A stretch of 33,274 nt of DNA from an uncultured Bacteroidota bacterium. GTDB taxonomy: Bacteria; Bacteroidota; Bacteroidia; Bacteroidales; P3. Position numbers and translations under genes: made by a program. The stretch covers positions 94,932 to 128,205 of the forward strand of contig CACYIK010000004.1 in NCBI GenBank assembly GCA_902774395.1, written 5' to 3'. Positions 22,461-31,900 of the stretch are shown here, in pieces (within the stretch, counting starts at the first letter, position 1; the number at the start of each line of letters is the position of its first letter). The notes under the pieces are model-generated. The model saw nothing but the letters and a program-made list of their open reading frames with translations. It was not told where the DNA came from and searched no databases.

Positions 22461-24449
22461 TCACTTCAAGTGGGTTTCGTAGTAATCGAACATCTTCTGG
22501 TAGAGGTGCAGACGCTCGCGACCCAGCACGTTGTGCTCGTGGTGGGGATACATGAAATAGTCGACCTGCTTGTAGTTGTTGATGCAGCGCTCGATGAACT
22601 CGGTGCTGTGCTGCGGCACCACAGTGTTGTCTTCGGCTCCCTGGATAACGAGCAGACGGCCTTCGAGGTTCTTGGCCTTGTTGAGCAGGCTGTTGGCCTC
22701 GTAGCCTTCGGGGTTCTCCTGCGGCATATCCATATAGCGCTCGCCGTACATGATCTCGTACCACTTCCAGTCGATGACGGGGCCGCCGGCACAGCCCACC
22801 TTAAAGACCTCGGGGTGCGCCAGCTTCATGGTGATGGTCATGAAGCCGCCGAAGCTCCAGCCCTCGACGCCCATGCGGTTTTCGTCCACGTAGGGCAGGC
22901 TCTTGAGGAATTTGACGCCTTCCATCTGGTCGGCCATCTCTATCTCGCCGAGGTGGCGGTGCGTGCAGCTCTCGAACTCGAAGCCACGGTTATCGGTGCC
23001 GCGGTTGTCGACGGTGAAGACCACATAGCCCTGCTGGGCAAGGAACATGAAGTAGAGGTTTCCGCCGCCAAGCCAGCTGTCGGTGACGAGCTGCGAGTGC
23101 GGGCCGCCATAGACATACACCAGCGTCGGATATTTCTTGCCCTTCTCCATATTCGGGGGAGTGATAAGGCGGTAGTAGAGGTCGGTCTTGCCGTCGGCAG
23201 CCTTGATGGTGCCGAGTTTTACGCCGGGCATGGCGTAGTCCTTCAGGGGGTTCTCTGCGGCATAAAAGGTATAGAGGGCTTTCTTGTGCTTGAGGTCGCG
23301 CAGGTCGGCACGTATCGGCATATCCACGCTGCTCCATACATCCACCCACGTGCTGCAATTGTCGTTAAGGACGATGCTGTGGGTGCCGTGCAGACCGTTC
23401 TCCTGCATGGTAAGGCACTCCATGGTACCCTTTTTCAGGTTCACGCGGTAAGCATCGCGACCGGCGAGGTTGTCCTTATTGGCATAGATAAAGATATTCT
23501 CGCCTTTCTTGTCGAACTTGATGAAGCTCTCAACTTCATACTCACCCTTGGTGACTTGCTTCACCAACTTGCCGTCGAGGTTGTAGAGATAGAGGTGCTT
23601 GTAGCCGTCGCGCATCGAATACCAGAGGAACTGGTCACCCTTGGGGGTGAAAATCATCGGCTCACAGGGCTCCACATAACGGGGATTGGTCTCTTCGAAG
23701 AGCACCTTCACGAGCTTGCCGCTCACGGCATCGTACTGCTCGAGCCACATGTGGTTCTGCTCGCGGTTGATTTTGGCGATGAACACATATTTCTCATCGG
23801 GGCTCCAGGCGATATTGGTGAGGTACATCTCACGCTCGTGGACAGTAGTATCCTTGCGGGTGTCGAGGTAGACAAGCTTCTCAGTAGCGATATCCCATAC
23901 GCCCACCGTCACCTCGTGGCTCTTCATTCCGGCCATGGGGTACTTGATGGGTTTGGGTTCTGCCTCGCGGGCTTTGGTGTTTACCAGCGGGTAGTCCACC
24001 ACCATGCTCTGGTCCATGCGGTAGAAAGCCAGGCGGCTGCGCTTGGGCGACCAGAAGAGGCCGCCGTCGATGCCGAACTCATTGCGGTGCACGCTCTCGC
24101 CAAGGACGATATTGTAGCCGTCACCCTTCTCCACGAGTTTGCCTTCGACATACAGATTGCCGTCTTTCTTCTCAATTCCGTCGCCGTCAGCCAAAGGCAA
24201 CTCCATAGACTCCCATATTTTGAGTTCTTTGGCGTTCAAGGCACGTTCCTGTTTGCCGTCGAAAATGAGGGGGTCACCGCCACGGTTGTACGTCACCTTG
24301 TCGCTGCCCGGCAGAAACTGGAACTTGCGTATCTCGCGCTGCGGATACAGTTTGTAGTCCATCAGTTGGTCCCACTGCAGGAGTTTCTCCTGCGCCATCA
24401 TCGTCGCGGCGCACATCACCGCCGCCAATGTCAATAGAATCTTTCTCAT
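22461..24449 (-). CDS. DPP IV-like serine peptidase, S9 family
   Basis: 662 aa. Sec signal peptide MRKILLTLAAVMCAATMMAQ, then an N-terminal beta-propeller (about 40-420; VHRNEFGIDGGLFWSPKRSR, IAWSPDEKYVFIAKINREQNHM) and a C-terminal alpha/beta-hydrolase. The catalytic triad is readable as GWSFGGF (Ser532), GAEDNTVVP (Asp607) and HHEHNVLG (His639 likely). It cleaves dipeptides or tripeptides from peptide N-termini in the periplasm. DPP IV and prolyl tripeptidyl peptidase cannot be separated here. Together with the C25 protease it suggests peptide-based nutrition. Upstream, TCTCTGTTTAT occurs twice 16 bp apart (24454, 24470); no consensus promoter was found. Confidence 0.92.
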   Translation of the reverse strand: MRKILLTLAAVMCAATMMAQEKLLQWDQLMDYKLYPQREIRKFQFLPGSDKVTYNRGGDPLIFDGKQERALNAKELKIWESMELPLADGDGIEKKDGNLYVEGKLVEKGDGYNIVLGESVHRNEFGIDGGLFWSPKRSRLAFYRMDQSMVVDYPLVNTKAREAEPKPIKYPMAGMKSHEVTVGVWDIATEKLVYLDTRKDTTVHEREMYLTNIAWSPDEKYVFIAKINREQNHMWLEQYDAVSGKLVKVLFEETNPRYVEPCEPMIFTPKGDQFLWYSMRDGYKHLYLYNLDGKLVKQVTKGEYEVESFIKFDKKGENIFIYANKDNLAGRDAYRVNLKKGTMECLTMQENGLHGTHSIVLNDNCSTWVDVWSSVDMPIRADLRDLKHKKALYTFYAAENPLKDYAMPGVKLGTIKAADGKTDLYYRLITPPNMEKGKKYPTLVYVYGGPHSQLVTDSWLGGGNLYFMFLAQQGYVVFTVDNRGTDNRGFEFESCTHRHLGEIEMADQMEGVKFLKSLPYVDENRMGVEGWSFGGFMTITMKLAHPEVFKVGCAGGPVIDWKWYEIMYGERYMDMPQENPEGYEANSLLNKAKNLEGRLLVIQGAEDNTVVPQHSTEFIERCINNYKQVDYFMYPHHEHNVLGRERLHLYQKMFDYYETHLK

Positions 24450-24490
24450 TATATCTCTGTTTATTTTTTTCTCTGTTTATCTTGTTTCTT

Positions 24491-25013
24491 TTTTATTCTC
24501 CTGCTCGCTCCGCTCACGAAATCTGGTAAATCTTGTAAATTTTTCCGCTTCGCGGTGGCTACGCAAACAAGTGTTATCAACGGCCACTAACGGTCACTCG
24601 CCTCATGCCTTTCTTTAGGTCGTATTCGCCAAAATTAATTAGCAACCCTTCCTCTTGTTCTAACAACTTCAAATATGTTCGCAATTGCTTGTAATGTATA
24701 TCTTTTATTTCCTCCACCGATTTCAACTCTACAATCAACTCATCCTCCACCAACAAATCTATTCTCAAGTCATCGCCTATCTTGGCTCCTTTATACATTA
24801 TCTCAATAGGAACCTGTGATTCCACTTTCAATTCTCGCAAAGTCAGTTCTTGCACCATTGCTTTCTCATAAACCGATTCCAACAAACCCGGTCCAAAATG
24901 GTTGTAAACCTCCATCGCGGCGCCACGTACCTCATACATCAACTCATACATAGCATCGTGCGCCAGCATAATTTACAAGATTTACAAGATTTCGCGAAGC
25001 AGGAGGAATAAAA
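24491..25013. mobile_element. Inverted-repeat-flanked GxxExxY cassette
   Basis: The left arm has TTTTATTCTCCTGC (24491-24504) and a 25-bp segment 24517-24541. The right arm, read on the minus strand, has TTTTATTCCTCCTGC (25013-24999) and the segment 24994-24970. The 25-bp segments match 24/25 (one G/T difference). The outer blocks match except for one inserted C. The spacers differ (12 bp against 4 bp). The arms contain AAATCTTGT units spaced 9 bp. The sole cargo is the GxxExxY gene, whose ATG abuts the right arm. No target-site duplication was identified and no transposase is present, so mobility is inferred. Confidence 0.6.
24577..24969 (-). CDS. GxxExxY family protein (PD-(D/E)xK-like)
   Basis: 130 aa. 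The name-giving motif is GLLESVY (Gly28, Glu31, Tyr34). A nuclease-like core follows: DDLRIDLLVEDELIVELKS has the D...ExK layout of the PD-(D/E)XK superfamily, then HYKQLRTYLKL and EEGLLINFGE. The biological role of these proteins is not settled. The gene is AT-richer than its neighbours and sits alone inside a pair of inverted repeats, which suggests it arrived with that cassette. The start at 24969 is immediately inside the right repeat. A second Met at residue 7 (MYELMYEV) is an equally plausible start. Confidence 0.85.
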   Translation of the reverse strand: MLAHDAMYELMYEVRGAAMEVYNHFGPGLLESVYEKAMVQELTLRELKVESQVPIEIMYKGAKIGDDLRIDLLVEDELIVELKSVEEIKDIHYKQLRTYLKLLEQEEGLLINFGEYDLKKGMRRVTVSGR

Positions 25014-25027
25014 GGATTTACCGAGAT

Positions 25028-25753
25028 TTAGTACTTGCGCCAGTTGCGGAAGCGCAAGCTAAACACTCCGAAGAAGGCCTCCTTGAAAATCTTCATGCTC
25101 ATCTTGCTCACGCCCAGCACGCGGTCGGTGAAGATGATAGGCACTTCGTAGACCTTGAAGCCCAGGCGCGTGGCCGTGTATTTCATCTCAATCTGGAAGG
25201 CATAGCCGACGAACTTCACCTTGTCGAACTTCACCTTCTCCAGCACCCTGCGGCTCCAGCAGACGAAGCCGGCGGTGGAGTCCGCCACCTTCATGCCGGT
25301 GACGATGCGGACATATTTCGAGGCATAGTAGCTCATCATCAGGCGCCCCATGGGCCAGTTCACCACACTGATCTTGCCACCTACATAGCGGCTGCCCACC
25401 ACCACGTCGCCCTTGCCGCTGGAGCAGGCATCGTAGAGGCGCACCAAGTCTTCGGGGTTGTGCGAGAAGTCGGCATCCATCTCAATCATATAGTCGTAGC
25501 CGTGCTCGTTACCCCAACGCATACCGTCGAGGTAGGCGGTGCCGAGGCCCAGCTTACCCTTACGTTCCTTGATAAAGAGGCGGTTGGGAAACTCTTGCAT
25601 CAGACGCTTCACGATGTCGGCCGTGCCGTCGGGCGAATTATCCTCAACGATAAGCATATCAAACTCTTTCGGCAAAGAAAAGACCTTGCGGATGATAGCT
25701 TCGATATTTTCCTTCTCGTTGTAAGTAGGGGTGATAACCAGTGTGTCAGACAT
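25028..25753 (-). CDS. GT2 glycosyltransferase, polyprenol-phosphate mannose synthase-like
   Basis: 241 aa. Transfers a sugar (mannose in dolichol/polyprenol-phosphate mannose synthases) from a nucleotide sugar to a lipid phosphate carrier at the inner membrane. The N-terminal motif LVITPTYNEKENIEAII is followed by IVEDNSPDGTADIV and EMDADFSHNPEDL (the DxD metal site), with GSRYVGGKISVVNWPMGR downstream. It lacks the C-terminal membrane domain found in some relatives. The start at 25753 (MSDTLVITPTYN) is chosen because it fits the promoter, with a 25-nt leader. It could serve protein O-glycosylation or glycan assembly. Confidence 0.9.
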   Translation of the reverse strand: MSDTLVITPTYNEKENIEAIIRKVFSLPKEFDMLIVEDNSPDGTADIVKRLMQEFPNRLFIKERKGKLGLGTAYLDGMRWGNEHGYDYMIEMDADFSHNPEDLVRLYDACSSGKGDVVVGSRYVGGKISVVNWPMGRLMMSYYASKYVRIVTGMKVADSTAGFVCWSRRVLEKVKFDKVKFVGYAFQIEMKYTATRLGFKVYEVPIIFTDRVLGVSKMSMKIFKEAFFGVFSLRFRNWRKY

Positions 25754-25778
25754 AACAAATACAATTATATTCGAACTG

Positions 25779-25809
25779 CAAAGATACAACTTTTTTTTTA
25801 TATAGCAAA
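25779..25809 (-). promoter_or_regulatory. Promoter of the GT2 gene
   Basis: Minus strand: -33 TTTG (25809-25806), 19-bp spacer, -7 TATCTTTG (25786-25779). Confidence 0.85.
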
Positions 25810-25810
25810 A

Positions 25811-25844
25811 AAATAAAGCAGGGCACCCTTTGCGGGTGCCCTGC
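25811..25844 (-). terminator. Intrinsic terminator of the adhesin gene
   Basis: GCAGGGCACCC (25818-25828), 5-nt loop, GGGTGCCCTGC (25834-25844). Read on the minus strand, it is followed by TTTATTTTTTT. It lies about 85 bp after the adhesin stop and overlaps the start of the GT2 promoter region. Confidence 0.88.
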
Positions 25845-25858
25845 CAATTTAGTGGTTT

Positions 25859-25933
25859 CCTAGAAAAACCTAGGTCTGCCTAGAAGAACCTAGGACCGCC
25901 TAGGATTGCCTAGGTCCACCTAGTCCTTCCTAG
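25859..25933. repeat. 10-bp-phased CCTAG array at the adhesin stop codon
   Basis: CCTAG begins at 25859, 25869, 25879, 25889, 25899, 25909, 25919 and 25929: eight copies exactly 10 bp apart, four of them extended to the palindrome CCTAGG. The intervening bases vary. The last copy supplies the adhesin stop codon (TAG on the minus strand, 25932-25930), so the array is the 3' UTR between stop and terminator. Confidence 0.92.
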
Positions 25934-28900
25934 CGGACAATCAGTTTGCGGATAACGTTGACCTGCTCGCCGGCGATGCGGACGAAGTAGGCACCCGACG
26001 TCAGCGAGCTGACATCGATGGTCAGTTTTCCGTTCTCCGTTCTCCACTCTCCGTTCACACGGCCGTTCATGTCGACCAAGGTCACAGTGGCGGCCTCCTC
26101 GATGCCCGTAAGGGTCACCATGGTGCTGGCGGGGTTCGGGTAGAGGGCGATGGCACTGCCGTCGACATCGTCGATACCCACACTGGCAGTGGTGAAGGTG
26201 TAGGCTTCACTCCACTCGCTCATATCGTTAAGGGTGCATCTGGCCTTGACGGCGACAGTGTAGGTGGTGTTGGCGGTGAGGCCGGTGAGGGTATAGGGGT
26301 TGCTGTCGACATTGACGGTGTGTCCGTTGTAGTCAATCGTCCAGGCGCTCTCGCTGCCTCCGTTTGTCCAGCTGATGACGGCGCTGGTGGCGGTCACGTT
26401 GCTGGCGGTCACATGGGTGGGTGCGGGGCAACGCTCCGGCCAGCTGGCAAGCTCGAAGACGGCGATGAGGGTTGTGTCAGAGACCACGGTGAAGGTGAAG
26501 GGGTTGTCGGTGATGACGAGGCTGCCGGCAGCATCGGTCCAGTACGCGAAGACATAGTCATGCTCCGCGACGGCGGTGGCGGTGAAGCGGCTGTTCTCCA
26601 TCACGGTGGTGACCTCGGCGGGGTTCACATGACCCATGGTGGTGTCGTACGAGAGGAGCGTCACGTTGTAGGTCGTGGGCTGCGGAGCAGTGCTGTCGGC
26701 GAAGACGGTGACATTGTCGATGTGGAGGTCGTTGTCGCCATTGTTGGCCACGGTGCTCTCGCCGTAGAAGGCGATGCGGATCTGCTGACCCACATAGGCG
26801 GCAAGCGAGAAGGTATCAGTGGTAGCCACCGGCTGGATAGAACCATAGGCGTTGCCCGTGGAATCCCAAGTGGCAAGGGGCGTCCAGGAGTTACCGTTGT
26901 CGCTGGTAACGAGGACCATGAAGCGGTCGTCGCTGCCGGCCTGCACGATACTGTCGGCAGTGCTAAATTTCGTCAGCGCATAGTCGAACGCGAGGTTGAG
27001 GGGCGTCACCACGTCGATGGCGGGGCTCACCAGCCAAGTCCTGGTCGTGGTACCGTAGATGTTCAGCTTGACATGATTGCTGCTACCCATGGCGGTAGTG
27101 GTGTTGGTCCAGCCGCTGGTGGTGCTGCTGAGGGTCGTGGTGTCACCGGTGTAGAGGCCGAAGTAGCGACTCCAGCACAGGAGGTCGCTCATCGACGAGA
27201 TGGCGTTGAAGTCCTCGGTCCAGGGCAGGTCGGCATAGCCGATGGAGGCGCACTCGGTGCGCACGCTGCCGCTGACAGCATAGCTGGTGTCGCCGGCACT
27301 GCAGAGGGCGCGGACGTCGAAGGTGTGGAGGGTGGCGGGAGTGAGGTCGAAGACGGTGTACACCGTGTCGGCGACAGTACGCCAAGCGCCATTGTCGACA
27401 CTGACGACCCAAGCACTTTCTGTGCCGTTGGAGTGCCAGCTGAGGGTGACGCTGGTGGAGGTAACGGTGTCGAAGACCAGGTTGCTCGGCGTCGAGCAGG
27501 TGAGGCCCTCGAGGGTGACGTTGTCGATAGCGGCGGGAGGATTGCTGCCGTCACTATTGTCGTTACGCCAGAAGAAGACCAGCTTGTAGCGGCCGCTGTC
27601 GGCAACGGTGAAGGTGCCGCTGACGGTCTGCCAGCTGTCCTGCTGGTTCAGCTTACCACCCACGATGTCCTGCCAGCCGCTGAAGTTGGCGGTAGACGAG
27701 CTACCGTCGGCGGTGGCGAGGCTCAGGTTGTCGGGCACGGCGAAGACGCGGAGGAAGTCGAAGCTGCTCTCACCCTTGGCACGCCAGTTGAAGCTGACGG
27801 CATACTCGCCAGCGGCGAGGTCGAAGATGCGGTAAGCATAGCTGTTGGTGGTGCTATTGTTCGTATAGGCGTTGCTGGCGCCACCATCGTTGGAGATGTA
27901 GAGGGCGCGGCTGCCGGCCTGATGGGCGGCGGTATCGATGGTCCACTGGTTGGTGGTAGCGTTGCGATACTCCCAGCCGGTATCCTCACCAGCCTCGAAG
28001 CCGGTGCTGTAGGGCAGCACGGTGACAGGCACCGAGAGGGTGCGGAAGGTGGCGGTACGGGCATTCGGAGAGAGCTCGTCACCACAGATGCGACGCACGC
28101 CGACGGTGTAGTTGGTGGTGGGCTCGAGGTTGCTGAAGGTGTAGGTCAGCGCACCGTTGACGGTGACAGAGTCGCCGTTGCTGCACAGCACCACATAGTC
28201 GCCCGTGCCGTTGTTGTCGGTCCAGGTGAGGGTGGCATGGGTGGCGTCGACATCGCTCACCACGAGGGTGGCGGGACGCACGCAGGAAGACATCGCGTCG
28301 ATGGTGATATCGTCGATATAACCATAGGCGGTACTATAATAATAGGACATGTCGTAGTCATAGTCGTACTCCTCGTCGCCGTTAACATTCTTCTGGATGA
28401 TGGTAATGCGGTTGCCAGTGCCGGTGTAGGCGCCGAAGTCGAGTTCGTACTGGTGCCACTGGTGGTCGGTGGGGACGATGGTCTCGATGCGGGTGAAGGT
28501 GGTGGTGTCGCCAATGGTGTCGCTCACACCCACATAAATCTCGGTATAGTCGGGGTCATAGGTGTCGGCCACCTTGTACCAGAAACTCATCGTCAGGGTG
28601 TTCACCGGTGCGCTAAAGAGAGGCATATAGGCGACAGAATAGTAGTAGGAGGCGTTGCCATAGCCCGAATAGTCATAGGCCGAATAGAAGCGCATGGCAT
28701 TGCTTCCGTCATGAACATCGCCGGTCATCACATAAGGGTGGTTGGTGGTACTGGCGGAATAGCCCTTGTAGTAGCGGTCCCAGCAGGGGCTGAAGCCGGT
28801 AGCGCCGGTAATCCAGGTCTCGAAACCTTCGTTATAGGGCAGGGTGCTGATCGTCTCGCACTCGGTGAAGAACGAGGCGTTGACAGCGGTGGTGGAGTCG

Positions 28901-31900
28901 CCACCCGGGCAGAGGGCACGGACATAGACCGTGTAGCCGGTGCCGGAAGCAAGACCCGTCAGGGTAGCCACGGTGTCGTTGACGGTGGTGTACTGGACGG
29001 TGTCGTTGCCCGAAACCACCAGGATGCTGTAGTTGTACACCAACGTGCTGTCGTCAATCCAGAGTTCGGCACCATCGGTGGTGATATTGCGCACCTCGAC
29101 GCCGTTGGGACGCACACACTCGGTGGCGGGGCCGACCGTCAAGTCGTCAATCCACCACCAGTAGTTGGAAGAGGAGGTCTGAACCTGAGCGATGGCTATA
29201 CGGGCATCGGTGGGGACATTCTCGAAACGCACCTCCTCATAGTCCATCGTGAGATAGTCGGCGCAAAGGAACGTGTCGATAGCCGTGAAGACAGAGTCTT
29301 CAGTGACATAACCCACCAAAAGGTTGCCCGAGCTGGAGATGTTTTCAGACTTCAGCCAGAAGCCCAGCATCAAGCCCTCGATGCCGTCCTCGAAGGCAGG
29401 CAGGATGGCCACATGCGGCGTGGTGGCACTGCCCGAGAAACGGAACGACTTGCTGCCGTCGTGGGCATTTGCGCTGACCACCGAGACCTTCTCGGCATTG
29501 GGACCCTGATAGTCCCAGCAGGGGACAATACCGGTGGCGGCGGGATAGGTCTCAAAGCTTTCGCTCCAAGGCAGGTCGGCGGTGGCGATGGCCGAGCAGG
29601 CGGTGCGGAAGGAGGTGCTCACGGTGGAGGTCACCTCGTCGCCACACACGGTGGCCACACTGACGGTATAGGCCGTGTTGCCGGTGAGGTTCAGCACCTC
29701 GGTGGTGGTGCTGTAGAAGTCATTGCTGTCGACAATGCTGTCGTTCACGGCGAGGTAGTAGCGGTAGCTGTCGGCCTGGGCGGGGTCGTTGACGGTAAGG
29801 GTGACACCGTCGACGGTGATGTCGCTCACACTCACGCTGACGGGATGCTGGCAGGAAGGAAGCTCCTCGACGATCACGTCGTCGACAAACCAATAGTAGA
29901 TTGTAGAGCAGTCCTTCTGAAGGAAAGCGATCAGGGCGTTGTCGGGAGCACCGACCATCGAGACCTCTTTCTCCTCGTAGCCGGTGAACTCGTTATAAAC
30001 ATAGGTGGCCACGGCAACAAACGTGGTGGTATCGGCGGGGTCGGTGATGTAACCCACCTGGAACTTGCCACAGCTGTTTTTGGTGGGATCCTCGGGGCGG
30101 GTCCAGAAACGCACCTGCAGATTGCCGGTGGGCTCCGTCGTCGGGGGCAGGGCAATCATATTGCGGGTGGCGCCACGGAAGTCGAGGTACTGGCTGCCGC
30201 TGTGGACACCACTGCTGCTGCCCGAGCTGCTGGTGCGCACCGTGGTGGTGCCGCCGAGGTTCGTCCAGCAGGCAGGGATGCTGTTGTCGGCATCAGCCTC
30301 GAAGCCGTTGGTGTCGGGGATGGCAACGCCGCTGCAGAGCGTGTGGAAGGTAACGGTGGCGGCATCCGCCGTGGGGTTGCCGTCGTTGCAGAGGGTGCGC
30401 ACACGCACGCTGTAGTCGCTGTTGGCCTGCAGCGTGTCGAGGACAAGCTCGAAGCCGTCCACCAGGGTGCTGTCGCCATCATTGACAACCACGGTGTACT
30501 GGCCGGCGTCGTTGGCGTCAGCAATGGTGAGGGTGGCGCTGGTGGCGCTCACACCACTGACGGTCACGCTGGGACGCACGCAGGAGGGCACCTCCTGGAC
30601 AGTGATGTCGTCGAGATAGATGCTGTTGTAAGAAGCTCCGGCAAAACGGAAGGCGATATAGCCGGTGGTGTGGTTGGCAAAGGTCACATCATACTGGCTC
30701 CAGCCCGAGGCGGCAGGCTGGCAGGTCTGCACGGCCACGAAGGTGGCGGGGTCGCTCGGGTTGCTCATCACACCCACCTCGACCCAGGCGGACACCACAT
30801 TGTTCCAGTTAACATAAGGTTTCAGCCAGAAGGAAAGCTGCAGCGTGTTCAGGTCGTCAGCAAAGGCCGGCATGGCAATCACCTGCGGCGTCACACCATA
30901 CAGATTGAGGCTGTTGGGGAGGCTGTGCTGCTCCGACGAGCTGATAGCAGGGTAGCTCGTGCTCCCACTGTTGGCAATCCAGCAGCTCAGACGGTCAGGC
31001 GTCACCACGCCGGTGTTCAGGCTGTCGAAATGGGCCGTCCAGGGTAGCTCGTCGTGGGCGATGGCCACGCAGCTGGTGCGGAACGAAGTGCTGATGGGCA
31101 GGGTGGTGGCAGAAGCGTCGCAGTTCGAGACCACGACAACCTTATACTCCGTATTGGGGGTCAGCGAGCTGAGGGTCACCACGGTGTCGCTGGCATCGAT
31201 GGTGTTCGCCAGCAGGGTATCGTTGGTATACAGCTGCACCGTGTAGTCGCTATGGTAGGTGCTGTCCTCAATGACAAGCTCGGCGCCGTCGCTGACGATG
31301 TCGCGGACAGCGAGAGCAGTGGGACGGGCGCACGAGAGGGCGGGACCGACCATGATGTCGTCAAGATAGACATAATAGCCGGCATTGGGGCTGTTGTGCA
31401 GACGGAGGGCGATGCGGTAAGCGCTGCTCAGGTCGTCGCCTTCGAGGTGCGACTCACAGTACTTCCAACCATCGGCGGAGGTGAGGTTAAAGATAGAGAC
31501 AGCGTGGAAGGTGGTGGTATCGGTGGGGTCGGTCATATAGCCGGCCTGGATGGTAGAAGTGGAGGTATAGCCAGTCTTGGCTTGGAAAGCAATCATGGCG
31601 TTGCTCAGGTCCTCCATCTCGGGGAGGATGACGAACATAGGCTGGGCATTGTTGCCGGCAAAGCCATAGAGGCTCTTGCCACTGATGCCGTCAGGACCCG
31701 TGGTGGTGGAAACCTGCGGGAGATAGGTGCCATAGTAGCCGTAGCGGCCCCAGCAGGGGTCGTAGCCGCTTTCACCCGTAGCCCAGCTCTCGAAGTTCTC
31801 GTTCCAGTTCTGGGTGCTGACGTCGATGGGCGAGCAGGCGGTGCGGAACGGCATGGAGACCATCGAGGAGCTGTCACCCACGCCGCAGACGGCGCGGACA

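Noticed and set aside
22470..24437. 655-codon plus-strand frame antisense to the S9 peptidase
   Set aside because: Low-complexity Val/Leu/His-rich translation with no motif; the minus frame has a full catalytic triad and signal peptide.
25859..25933. CRISPR-like array
   Set aside because: The unit is 10 bp with a 5-bp conserved motif, far too short for repeat plus spacer, and no cas genes are present.
26320..31047. 1575-codon open frame on the plus strand, antisense to the giant adhesin
   Set aside because: It is a mirror of GC-rich repetitive coding DNA. The translation is Gly/Val/His-rich without domains, while the minus frame has a signal peptide, modules and a sorting domain.
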